Source: Candidatus Zixiibacteriota bacterium
Lineage (GTDB): Bacteria > Zixibacteria > MSB-5A5 > GN15 > FEB-12
NCBI GenBank assembly: GCA_022571845.1
Contig: JACZXB010000009.1
Span: 1-64,000 of the forward strand
DNA: 64,000 bases
Direction: 5' to 3'
Shown: in pieces, positions 1 through 7,840 of the stretch
How the letters are laid out: each line of letters begins with the position of its first letter
How positions within the stretch are numbered: position 1 is the first letter of the stretch
Translations under genes and position numbers: made by a program
The notes under the pieces: model-generated
Told to the model about the DNA's origin: nothing
Databases searched by the model: none
What the model saw: only the letters and a program-made list of their open reading frames with translations

Positions 1-206
1 GTGGCTGGGAGATTCCTGGGGGATTTTGTATACTGCCCCCCATATTTCGGTCCAGTTTTAGAGTTAGTATACTCAACCGGCTCTGCGAAGGTACTGCACC
101 ACCGGTCCGAAAGTTCTATAATAGTCCGATAGGGGGAGGTTGGATTCGAACTCGCACTTCATTTTTACAAAGATACTCGATGGCGCAGTTGCCTTTGTGC
201 CCATAT
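1..206. other. Left edge, no gene recognised
   Basis: No convincing reading frame, RNA gene or complete element was found in these first 206 bases. A T-loop-like string (GTTCGAATCC on the minus strand, about 140-155) occurs, but the flanking bases do not form a T-stem, so it is not called as a tRNA. The stretch from about 28 to 75 contains two GTATAC sites around a C-rich segment. This could be a decayed element end, but nothing identifies a family. Confidence 0.4.
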
Positions 207-362
207 TGTGACCATCGTTGGTCAAAACAAACAAAAAGAGACAAAACTAAACAAAAGAATACAAAAGTCCTATTTGGTTGTGTAATTTGAGCTTGCGTCG
301 CAAGCGCCTGATGTTTATATAGTTACAAATATGGCCTTTGGAGAATCCCTGCCTCTCCGCCA
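207..362 (+). repeat. att-like direct repeat, copy 1
   Basis: This segment and the one at 4002-4155 share a start (TGTGACCATCGTTGGTCAAA), an A-rich stretch with repeated ACAAAA words, and an end (TTGGAGAATCCCTGCCTCTC here). The spacing is nearly the same (about 153 and 152 bases) although the middle has diverged. The last 20 bases, GAATCCCTGCCTCTCCGCCA, look like the 3' end of a class II tRNA such as tRNA-Ser: T-loop remnant, acceptor strand and CCA. Tyrosine integrases commonly use tRNA 3' ends, so this may be an attachment-site scar. No integrase gene is present between the copies. Confidence 0.5.
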
Positions 363-518
363 CTTTCTATCTCAGTGATTATCGCTCAAGATGGTTCTAT
401 ATGTATCCCTTGCTCCTCTAGATTTTCTATATTCCTATAAAGTTTTATATGTATGCAATGCTCCCAGCAGAGATATTTCAGTTGCAATCCTGCTAAAAGG
501 TTGGAGGAATGAACCATT

Positions 519-827
519 ATGATTATTCGAGTATTTCGAGTTAAGGTGCGCGAAGGCAAACATCGCGAGTTTGAACAGTTTTTCCTAGAAAAGGCCGTTC
601 CACATGTCAAGAGTCAACCAGGCCTGGTCTCATTGTCGGTCGGCAGACCGCTGCCTACCTCGCCCGATGAGTTTCTAATGACGATGTTATGGACAGATAT
701 AGAATCAGTCAAGGCATTTGCCGGCACTGAGTGGGAAAAGGCCGTAATACTCGATGATGAGCGACATCTCATCAAAGAGGTTTTCGTTCATCACTATGAA
801 AGAATAAATTTGGGGAAAAAGGACTGA
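519..827 (+). CDS. ABM-fold (antibiotic biosynthesis monooxygenase-like) small protein
   Basis: A 102-residue protein with the layout of a dimeric alpha/beta-barrel ABM domain. It opens with a hydrophobic strand and a basic helix (residues 1-25), followed by a PGLVSLSVGR strand (about 38-47), a central strand with MLWTD (about 56-60), and a C-terminal segment with H and Y residues. Such proteins act as cofactor-free monooxygenases, haem-degrading enzymes or stress proteins of unknown substrate, and nothing here fixes the substrate. The start is preceded by GGAGG about 11 bases upstream. The gene stands alone between repeat-rich non-coding stretches. Function beyond the fold is not claimed. 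Confidence 0.75.
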   Translation: MIIRVFRVKVREGKHREFEQFFLEKAVPHVKSQPGLVSLSVGRPLPTSPDEFLMTMLWTDIESVKAFAGTEWEKAVILDDERHLIKEVFVHHYERINLGKKD

Positions 828-1265
828 ATCGGATCTTTATCTTTTGTAACTTAGAGCTGAAAAGTCGCCAAAAAAGTTGGATATGTATCCCATGCTCCCC
901 GCAGACAAAGTCTGTTTTCCCCGACGATTGGATGGTCAATGCTGATCAATTCACAGGCAGGAGACCACCTGAAAGGCGTCGTCCCGAGCGTAGTCGAGGG
1001 GTGGGACACCCGGCCAAGAAAATGCAAATCCTGATTCTCCACAGGTTGATGGAGATTGAGAGGAAGCTCGACAACTTGAGCAGGGGCTCACACAGTTAAG
1101 GCAGGCTGATACAAGACGCCCACATAGCTCCGCGGGCTGCCGACCGCCAGCGCCGGAAGCAAACGAAACGACCAATAACTTGACAAAAGTAGCTCTTGGA
1201 CTATCTTAAAAAGTGGTACGATAACCGGGGGGCAGCTCAAAATCTCAATTTCGGGAGGATAGCTA
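828..1265. other. Intergenic region with a dispersed-repeat fragment and a promoter
   Basis: No gene is supported in these 438 bases. Bases 978-1016 (GTCCCGAGCGTAGTCGAGGG and the GTGGGACACCC after it) closely resemble part of the dispersed repeat at 50809-50850 (GTCACGAGCGCAGCCGAGGG...GTGGGCCACCC). A short phrase TATGTATCCCATGCTCCCCG (about 880-900) recurs with changes near 399-420 and 447-470. The right end carries the promoter and ribosome-binding site of the next gene. Confidence 0.5.
1180..1207 (+). promoter_or_regulatory. Probable sigma70-type promoter for the FG-GAP/dockerin gene
   Basis: TTGACA at 1180-1185 and TATCTT at 1202-1207 are separated by 16 bases and lie about 60 bases ahead of the start codon at 1266. 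That start codon also has GGGAGG seven bases upstream. The -35 box is perfect and the -10 box is weak. Confidence 0.5.
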
Positions 1266-3968
1266 ATGTTCACAGTAACACTACTTCTTATTGCCTCTTT
1301 AAGCCGTGGGATTGTGATTGTCCTCCTGTCCGGACTCATATTGCTTACCCCAATTAATGTAGCGAGCGCTGCCGAAAGGGCGGTTGACAGCCTGTCCGGT
1401 GAACCGATTTGGATATATGATTCAGACCTGCACGTCAACCATCTTGAGGTGGCCGACTTAAATGGCGACCTGATTCCCGATGTCATCGCTGGAGAATACA
1501 ACAATATGTACTATTATGCGCCATCACGCGTAATCGCCATTGACGGCGCTACCGGCGACACACTCTGGACGTATTTGCTCCAGGATGGAGTGCGTTCTAT
1601 GACAATCGGCGATATTAACAACGACGGTACGCCGGACGTCATAGCCGGGGCAGCCTACCATTCAGTAAATACGCCCGATGGCGGAATTCACGCTATCAAC
1701 GGTATCGATGGCTCACTGTTATGGGTATACTACACTTTCAGTACCAACCAATCAGTGGCGATTGGTAATTTTAACGGGGACGCTTTCCTCGATGTCGCTG
1801 TCGGTTGTTTTGATGATTCGGTCCATGCCATCGACGGACAGACCGGTGCCCAGCTTTGGTCGCGCAATATCGGCAGCCTCTGGATCAGCGATGTGGCCGT
1901 GGGTGACATCAACGGTGACGATATTGACGATGTTGCTTACGCCCACGAATACCTTGCTAACTTTGACAACCACTGCGGGTTTCTTGATGGGACTAACGGT
2001 GCTGTAATCTGGGATTCAGTCGTAGATTATAATGTGCTTAGTGTTCTGGTGACAGATATTGACAACGACGGCCAGCTTGAAGCGGTATTTGGAGGCGCAA
2101 CGGGGACAGATTCCGGAATTGTCTTTGTTCGCAATGCGGCTGATGGTGTTCTGGAGTGGTCGTACAATATTGGTACGATGGACCATGTTAACGGTGATAT
2201 AACATTTCATACATATGATATAGATGGCGACACGGATGTGGACCTGATTGTTGGTAACAATCTGGCCACCCGCAACGTGATTGCGTTCGATGGAGGTAAC
2301 AACACTCCCATGTGGGTCTCAGACAGCCTTGATGGGTTTCCGCGGGTCCTGGCTTTTGGAGATGTGACTGGCGACGGTAACCTAAACATCATCGCCTCCA
2401 CCTATAACCGCGTTCAGGTGCTGGAAGCAGCCGATGGCAAAAGGCGCTGGTATTATGCCGTGGGCGGATTAATCTCATCGGTCGGGGTGGGTGATTTTGA
2501 TAATGACGGCACCATGGACGTTGCTGCCGTCGGTAGTTCCGAAAACTCGGGCAACCCTCCCAATCCGGGCAAATCCGTCTGGGCGATAAAATCGGTTATC
2601 ACACCACTCTGGTGGGAGTACGACTTTGGTCAATACGGCAATGCTCTGGCTGTCGGTAATTTAAACGGAGACGGATATATGGATGTGGTGACGGTGGCGT
2701 CGCTGGATGACTGGGTGGTGGCAGTCGATGGGCTGACCGGCACAAAACTGTGGGACTGGGTCGGTACCGAAAATATGTTTGCTGTTATCACCGGTGATTT
2801 TGATAACGACGGCAGAGACGAAGTTGCTGCAGGCGGATGGGACAACACCGTTACAGCGCTTAACGAAGGGGATGGCAGTGTCATTTGGCAGTTTACCACG
2901 CCGACTGACGACATTTACAGAAAAGGTCTTCAGGCTGCCGATTTAAACGCTGACGGTAATGTTGATATTATTGCCGGTAGTGAGGATAATCATATCTACG
3001 CAATTGACGGAGAAAGCGGAGCGGAGATCTGGTCGACTGTGGCATTTTCCGGAGATGTAGAGGAAATTGAACTGGCTCAAATGAATGGCTCCGGAGCGCT
3101 GGATGTGGTGGCCGTTGTGGGAGGAAGCAGCGGCGAAATGGTGGTGATAGATGGTGATAATGGCAGCATAATCTGGAATTATAATGTGGGAACAGCCTAC
3201 GCCGGGCAGGTGGAAGTTCTTGATGCCAACGCTGACGGTGTTCCGGACGTGGCAATTGCCACCCAGAAATCCGGCGCCACCAATGGAACTATTATCGTTG
3301 TTGACGGGGTGACGCATCTGCCGCTGTGGACAATTCCCTCATTTAATCCCACGACTAATTACGCGCTGGCACACGGGGATCTCAATGGTGATAATGCGGA
3401 AGATCTGGTAGTCGGCGGAACTACCAATGACAACACGGTCTACGCTTACGATGGCCCGACCGGGGCGCTGCTCTGGAGCAATCCGACCGGCGGCGAAGTC
3501 AACGTTGTTCTGGTAGCGGATGTTACAGGTGACGGTCAACCGGAGGTGATGGCCGGTTCCGACGACAATTATCTCTACGTCTATGACGGTACTAACGGTG
3601 ATACTCTGTTCAGTTACAGCATGACCGGGGATGTCATGCATATACAGGTCGGAGATATCAGTAATGATGGTGTCAATAATATTGCTTGTGTTACGTTCGG
3701 CTCCAATGGTGTATTGTATGTATTCAAATCTCTCGGAGTGGCGGCATGCTGCACTGGCAATCGTGGTGATGTTAATGGCGATGGTATCGATGCAAATATA
3801 TTGGATTTAACTTTTCTGGTTGATTTTATCTTCCGCGGCAGCGGAGATCCGGGACCCTGCTCAGAGGGAAGTGATGTGAATGGAGATGGCGATTCTGCCA
3901 ATATACTGGATTTGACCTATTTGGTTGATTTCATATTTAGGGGTGGACCGCCTACCGGGCCGTGCTAA
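1266..3968 (+). CDS. Exported FG-GAP/VCBS-repeat beta-propeller protein with C-terminal dockerin repeats
   Basis: A 900-residue exported protein. Residues 1-36 form a signal peptide (hydrophobic core, cleavage near ASA). Residues 45-815 contain about 14 repeats of roughly 50 residues. Each pairs a calcium-binding D-x-N-x-D-G-x-x-D loop (for example DINNDGTPDVIAG) with a PQQ-like strand such as IDGATGDTLWTY. This is the integrin-type FG-GAP/VCBS beta-propeller pattern. The last 70 residues hold two dockerin-like calcium loops followed by ILDLTFLVDFIFRG and ILDLTYLVDFIFRG. The protein is probably displayed on the cell surface, held through its dockerin-like tail. No catalytic residues are apparent. 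The gene lies between two att-like direct repeats and may have been acquired. Ligand and role are unknown. Confidence 0.85.
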   Translation: MFTVTLLLIASLSRGIVIVLLSGLILLTPINVASAAERAVDSLSGEPIWIYDSDLHVNHLEVADLNGDLIPDVIAGEYNNMYYYAPSRVIAIDGATGDTLWTYLLQDGVRSMTIGDINNDGTPDVIAGAAYHSVNTPDGGIHAINGIDGSLLWVYYTFSTNQSVAIGNFNGDAFLDVAVGCFDDSVHAIDGQTGAQLWSRNIGSLWISDVAVGDINGDDIDDVAYAHEYLANFDNHCGFLDGTNGAVIWDSVVDYNVLSVLVTDIDNDGQLEAVFGGATGTDSGIVFVRNAADGVLEWSYNIGTMDHVNGDITFHTYDIDGDTDVDLIVGNNLATRNVIAFDGGNNTPMWVSDSLDGFPRVLAFGDVTGDGNLNIIASTYNRVQVLEAADGKRRWYYAVGGLISSVGVGDFDNDGTMDVAAVGSSENSGNPPNPGKSVWAIKSVITPLWWEYDFGQYGNALAVGNLNGDGYMDVVTVASLDDWVVAVDGLTGTKLWDWVGTENMFAVITGDFDNDGRDEVAAGGWDNTVTALNEGDGSVIWQFTTPTDDIYRKGLQAADLNADGNVDIIAGSEDNHIYAIDGESGAEIWSTVAFSGDVEEIELAQMNGSGALDVVAVVGGSSGEMVVIDGDNGSIIWNYNVGTAYAGQVEVLDANADGVPDVAIATQKSGATNGTIIVVDGVTHLPLWTIPSFNPTTNYALAHGDLNGDNAEDLVVGGTTNDNTVYAYDGPTGALLWSNPTGGEVNVVLVADVTGDGQPEVMAGSDDNYLYVYDGTNGDTLFSYSMTGDVMHIQVGDISNDGVNNIACVTFGSNGVLYVFKSLGVAACCTGNRGDVNGDGIDANILDLTFLVDFIFRGSGDPGPCSEGSDVNGDGDSANILDLTYLVDFIFRGGPPTGPC

Positions 3969-4001
3969 GAGATGCTGCTGAAGATATAGTCAGACAGAGT
4001 C

Positions 4002-4155
4002 TGTGACCATCGTTGGTCAAAACAGACAAAAGAGATAAAACTAAACAAAAGAATATAAAAAAACGAGTTGGTTGGCATATTTTAACTTAGTGCATAACGA
4101 CTTAACATTCAACGTGTTGCATTTACGGCCCTTGGAGAATTCCTGCCTCCCCGCT
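4002..4155 (+). repeat. att-like direct repeat, copy 2
   Basis: This is the partner of the repeat at 207-362, with the same opening (TGTGACCATCGTTGGTCAAA), the same A-rich block and the same spacing to a closing TTGGAGAATTCCTGCCTCCC. The tRNA-like end is more degenerate here. The pair brackets the ABM and FG-GAP/dockerin genes, as the ends of an integrated or duplicated segment would. Confidence 0.5.
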
Positions 4156-4287
4156 TTTGTTATGTGAGTAACTTTCCCAGATTATTGTATAGTGGATCCA
4201 AAGATGAAGAATAATAACAATGGGTTAGGCGGTTACTGCAAGAGGGCGTCAAAGAGCAATTCTGTTATAATAGATAAAAATCAAAAC

Positions 4288-4956
4288 TTAAGGATCAGAA
4301 GGATTGGATTCAGGATCGATAACTTTGATTATTGGTGTTTGCTGGGCGTCATGCCAGTGTCCGTGTTCCGGTGCCCAGACTTTTCCTTCAGGTACAGGTC
4401 CGAAAGGTTGAGGAGTAACCTGATTTGGTGATTGAGCAGACTGAATATCAAGGACCGTAGATGGAGTCGTAACTGTAGCCGTACCCGGAGCGTCATGCCA
4501 GTGTCCGTGTTCCGGTGCCCAGACTTTTCCTTCGGGTGCAGGACCGGGAGGTTGCGGGGAAAATTGAGCAGGCGATTGAACAGGCTGAATATCAAGGGCC
4601 GAAGCTGAAGTTGTAACTGTAGCCGTACCTGGAGCGTCATGCCAGTGTCCGTGTTCTGGTGACCAGACTTTTCCTGGCGGAGCCGGTCCGGGTTGAGAAA
4701 TACCTCCCGATTGCGGACTTAAGGACTGACTATTAAATGGTTGAGTTATGATAGGGGCAGGCTGGCTCGAAGATGATGAAAATTTATTCGAGATTACTAC
4801 ACCGGCAATTATTATGCCAATCCCGGCAATTATCCAGATGATCATCTTGCTCTGGTTTTTCTTAGCAAAACGCAGTCCCTTGCCGGAGCAGCAATTCTTG
4901 TATTTTTTGCCGCTGCCACAGGGGCAGGGTTTATTTCTATTTGCCTTTTCGCCCAT
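4288..4956 (-). CDS. SEC-C motif membrane protein with three HGHWHD repeats
   Basis: A 222-residue protein. Residues 8-25 contain a SEC-C zinc-binding motif (PCPCGSGKKYKNCC), as found at the C-terminus of SecA and in many small proteins. A transmembrane helix follows at about 38-58 (WIIAGIGIIIAGVVI). The rest is Pro/Gln/Thr-rich and contains three copies of [P]GKVW[SA]PEHGHWHDA. At DNA level these repeat with an exact 144-base (48-residue) period: the CGTCATGCCA word lies at 4347, 4491 and 4635. The conserved His and Glu/Asp residues could bind a metal, but this is inference. The N-terminus is cytoplasmic and the repeat region probably outside the inner membrane. The specific role is unknown. 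Confidence 0.75.
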   Translation of the reverse strand: MGEKANRNKPCPCGSGKKYKNCCSGKGLRFAKKNQSKMIIWIIAGIGIIIAGVVISNKFSSSSSQPAPIITQPFNSQSLSPQSGGISQPGPAPPGKVWSPEHGHWHDAPGTATVTTSASALDIQPVQSPAQFSPQPPGPAPEGKVWAPEHGHWHDAPGTATVTTPSTVLDIQSAQSPNQVTPQPFGPVPEGKVWAPEHGHWHDAQQTPIIKVIDPESNPSDP

Positions 4957-5839
4957 ATAATTCTCGCTGGATTCAATATTTTTATTATATTCAATATATG
5001 CATCAGATTCCAGATGTCAAAAGTTTCTTTATTTGGTACACTTTTTGATTATAACCGTTAAGCACATTAAATCGACCGTTCGACTGTTTTGCGAAGGTAA
5101 TTAGCGCCTACATAACTTATATTACTTGTTGCCAAAGAGTTACCAGCAGATATATGAAAAATATTTTCCAAAGTGAGACGATGTCAGCCTTCCGGGACTG
5201 GCAGCCAAATCTGATTCTGAGGATTCTCATTTCCGTGGCTATTTGGGAGCTTGCAGCGTTGGTGACCACGATAATCTGGCGGTCCATGGCTCGTCCGCTT
5301 GATACATTGCCCTGGGAAACAGTATTCATCGTTTAAACACTGGTTTGGCAAATTTGGTGACTGATTGTCCCGGTAATTCTTACAGTTGCCAGACGATATT
5401 CTATAGCAAATACGACTAATAAGATCAAGAATCTCACTATTTTGATAATAATGAGAATCATTATTCTGACAGTATATGGAGTCGTCTATGTAGCCACACT
5501 TGAATTTTATTTTATTGGCAAAATAATGTTGCGATGGACTATAAACTACGGTCAAACGTTCTTGACTTTACATATCCTTTATTTTTTCTTCGGAATCTGG
5601 TTGTTATTCCTATTGGAGCATATATTCAGTTATACCAGGCATATCAGAGAGCTTAGCATAAGAGCAGTACAGGGGAAATATTATCTCTACGCAACGACTC
5701 TGGCTGGTCTCGAAAACGTTCTGGGCGAAAAGTTCCTGAGAATTCACTTGGAAACGGACGGCTGGAACTAATTCTTCGAGATAACATTAAGCTTCAAGCG
5801 AGCCGCCGTAAAAAAAAGTACATTACGTAGAATTCTCGA
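4957..5839. other. Mostly unassigned 0.9-kb region
   Basis: This region is AT-rich and contains competing short frames on both strands. The only one offered as a possible gene is the hydrophobic plus-strand frame at 5451-5771. A 60-codon plus frame at 5154-5336 also encodes a hydrophobic segment (LILRILISVAIWEL), but no ribosome-binding site or family supports it. No repeat or RNA was recognised. Confidence 0.35.
5451..5771 (+). CDS. Possible small membrane protein, unknown
   Basis: A 106-residue frame starting at ATG 5451 that would encode two or three hydrophobic segments (IIILTVYGVVYVATL, then LYFFFGIWLLFLLEHIF), followed by a basic and amphipathic tail. No family is recognised and no clear ribosome-binding site precedes the ATG. 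Another frame on the opposite strand overlaps it. The hydrophobic pattern is what a small integral membrane protein would show, but the region may also be decayed. Low confidence. Confidence 0.3.
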   Translation: MRIIILTVYGVVYVATLEFYFIGKIMLRWTINYGQTFLTLHILYFFFGIWLLFLLEHIFSYTRHIRELSIRAVQGKYYLYATTLAGLENVLGEKFLRIHLETDGWN

Positions 5840-6829
5840 TCAATTGGCCGCAAAAGAACTTAAATAGAGCAGACCTCCAATATTTTCGAATACTACGGCG
5901 ACTTCAGGTCTTACTCTGTACGGTTCAGCCCGATACAACTGGCCACCGACCAAACCATTGTTTGAATTATGCCAGCCATAGGCATTGCTGAAATTGATGC
6001 AGATACTGTTCTGCCGGTTGTAACTAAATCGATTATGGAATGCAGCGAAATGCAGATGCGGAACTCCACCTGTACAGCCGGAACGCCCGCTCAAACCAAT
6101 TGGCTGACCCTGTACGACAAATTCTCCCACAATGACAAGATTGCCGCCGCTTAAGAGATGAGTATAACGTATTACGGTGCCGTCACTATGCAGAATAAAG
6201 ACATTGTTTTCATGACCGCAGGTGAAATCGTCATCGGAGTACTGGTCGTTTGATACAATCACCGTTCCGGCTCTGCTTGTTATGATTGTGTCTCCCATTT
6301 GTGTGTCAAAATCATAAGCGAACCAATTCACATGCCCGCCGATAGGAGCGCAATTTGAACCGAGTAAACTAAATGTATTTCCTACCTGGAATGGTAGAAT
6401 ATAAAGAGAGATACAGGGAGGGCCAAAGTCAACATCACAAATTATTTCTCCGTCTTTTCCAAGCTGGTGCACGGGATGAGCAGGCTGGATGCAATTTGCA
6501 GGACCGCTTCCTCCTCTGAAAATATAGTCTACCAAGGTGGTCAGATCAAGAATATCGGTATCTTCGTTACCATCTCCGTTGACATCCCCCTCTCGCGGAC
6601 ACAGCGGCTGCTCGCCGCCGCGAAATATCAGATCTACGATGAAAGTCAAATCCAGAATATTGACATTATCAAGTGAATCAGAATTGACATTTCCGGCGAG
6701 TCCCTGGCAGCAGCAGGGGGTGTCATCAACGTTGTCATTTTGGGCAGAAACAGAAAAGATTAGTAAGAAGGAAACTAACAAGAAAGCTAAGATTGGCATC
6801 GGTTTTAGGTCGGGCTGTATTCTTTTCAT
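5840..6829 (-). CDS. Exported dockerin-M23 (LytM-like) metallopeptidase
   Basis: A 329-residue exported protein. The start at 6829 is chosen over an ATG at 6850 because AGGAAA lies just upstream and the product then begins with a classic signal peptide (MKRIQPDLK..., cleavage near SVSAQ). Residues 43-107 hold two dockerin-like calcium loops followed by ILDLTFIVDLIFRG and ILDLTTLVDYIFRG. Residues 160-265 match the zinc peptidase family M23: the AYDF segment with His166 and Asp173, a RYTHL strand, and the HLH motif at 258-260. Family members cut peptidoglycan cross-links or act as inactive LytM scaffolds. Both expected zinc motifs are visible, so activity is plausible. The dockerin placed before the peptidase suggests attachment to a partner on the envelope. 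It is divergent from the cupin gene. Confidence 0.8.
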   Translation of the reverse strand: MKRIQPDLKPMPILAFLLVSFLLIFSVSAQNDNVDDTPCCCQGLAGNVNSDSLDNVNILDLTFIVDLIFRGGEQPLCPREGDVNGDGNEDTDILDLTTLVDYIFRGGSGPANCIQPAHPVHQLGKDGEIICDVDFGPPCISLYILPFQVGNTFSLLGSNCAPIGGHVNWFAYDFDTQMGDTIITSRAGTVIVSNDQYSDDDFTCGHENNVFILHSDGTVIRYTHLLSGGNLVIVGEFVVQGQPIGLSGRSGCTGGVPHLHFAAFHNRFSYNRQNSICINFSNAYGWHNSNNGLVGGQLYRAEPYRVRPEVAVVFENIGGLLYLSSFAAN

Positions 6830-7017
6830 ATCATTTCCTAAATGGGCCATAGTTAATAATTTAAGTCTCGAATTTGTCTGCTTCGCATAACGCTAACGAG
6901 AACATAGCAAAAATATGCGACGAAAATTATTCTCTTGAAATTATTGCATGAACGGTCATATTTGGAATGTGAGCGGTTGGTTACTGCCGCCAAACTTCTT
7001 AAACGGAGAGAATTTTG

Positions 7018-7377
7018 ATGCAAATTATTGAGAAATTCCAAATTGTGAAAGAATACTATACCGAAGAGCGCTGTTACATAATTGAACTTTACAACAGCGG
7101 CGACAGCTCCATCGCCCGGGCCAGAGTAAAACCGGGAGTGACTACCGGGCTTCATTCTTTGAGAGAAACATTCGAGCAATATGTTATATTGGAGGGCGAA
7201 GGTGAGGTAGAAGTTGGGGGTAATCCGGCGACCAAAGTTGGTCCTCTTGATGTCGTCAACATCGCGGCCGACAGACCTCAGCGAATAACCAACACAGGGG
7301 ATAAGGATTTAATATTTTTATGTTTGTGCACACCCGGGTTTAAGCAAGAAGCATACGAGAATCTTGAGAATGATTGA
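7018..7377 (+). CDS. Cupin-domain protein
   Basis: A 119-residue single-domain cupin. The start ATG at 7018 follows GGAGAG by seven bases; a TTG one codon earlier is less likely. Motif 1 lies around HSLRETFEQYVILEGEGEVEVG and motif 2 around GPLDVVNIAADRPQRITN. The usual second metal-binding His of motif 1 appears to be replaced, so the metal centre may be altered. Cupins of this size include dioxygenases, isomerases and simple binding proteins. It is followed after 19 bases by another cupin gene and probably co-transcribed with it. No substrate can be named. Confidence 0.8.
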   Translation: MQIIEKFQIVKEYYTEERCYIIELYNSGDSSIARARVKPGVTTGLHSLRETFEQYVILEGEGEVEVGGNPATKVGPLDVVNIAADRPQRITNTGDKDLIFLCLCTPGFKQEAYENLEND

Positions 7378-7396
7378 ATAAAGAATGAGGTTACAG

Positions 7397-7840
7397 ATGG
7401 ATATTAGTTTTAGTCCGCTGGATAAAATCAGCAGTGAGATAAAAGAACATCATAAGCATGTCAAAATCGCAGAGCTTAACCGCAAGTACCATGTCAAAAT
7501 AGCAGTTAATGATGTACCTTTTGGATGGCACAATCACCCCAATTCTGATGAAATTTTGATTGTTCTTGAAGGGAAAATTCGGGTAAAATTTGAAGATGAC
7601 ATCGCCCACACGCTCGATGTTCACGATTCTCTATATATCCCTAAAGGAACCAGCCACCAGACCATCCCAATCGGCCGGGCGGTGAATCTGGTAATTGAGG
7701 ATATTGATACGGAAACGGTATTTGAAGAAAAATCACTATTTGGTGGGGCCTTTTTTTCACCTAACCCCAAATGTGATTCCCATTCCTCTTTTTTTACTGT
7801 ATTCATTCTTTTAGAAAGGAAAAAAGAGAGAGATGGATAA
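7397..7840 (+). CDS. Cupin-domain protein
   Basis: A 147-residue cupin. The ATG at 7397 is preferred to the in-frame ATG at 7385 because GAGG sits six bases before it. Motif 1 is clear (GWHNHPNSDEILIVLEG, with two His and a Glu as candidate metal ligands) and motif 2 carries PKGTSHQTIP. The cupin fold ends near residue 115. The last 25-30 residues (through FFTVFILLERKKERDG) are encoded by the ribosome-binding region of the following umuD gene and look like accidental read-through. The stop codon overlaps the umuD start by eight bases, so translation may be coupled. Confidence 0.78.
   Translation: MDISFSPLDKISSEIKEHHKHVKIAELNRKYHVKIAVNDVPFGWHNHPNSDEILIVLEGKIRVKFEDDIAHTLDVHDSLYIPKGTSHQTIPIGRAVNLVIEDIDTETVFEEKSLFGGAFFSPNPKCDSHSSFFTVFILLERKKERDG

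Noticed and set aside
28-75. Possible end of an insertion sequence
   Set aside because: A C-rich stretch between GTATAC words is suggestive, but no transposase or opposite end is present.
139-156. T-loop-like GTTCGAATCC on the minus strand, possible tRNA
   Set aside because: The five bases on either side do not pair as a T-stem, and no acceptor or anticodon arm could be drawn.
4338-4690. Regular DNA repeat as a CRISPR array
   Set aside because: The 144-base period is too long, has only three copies, and corresponds to protein repeats in an intact gene.
5184-5555. Minus-strand frame encoding a Cys/Asn/Pro-rich peptide
   Set aside because: No signal peptide, ribosome-binding site or family; it overlaps the hydrophobic plus frame, and its composition looks like an antisense reading of AT-rich DNA.
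7780-7832. LexA-type operator before umuD
   Set aside because: A CTGTATTCATTC stretch was examined, but no matching second half-site or GAAC-N4-GTTC palindrome follows.
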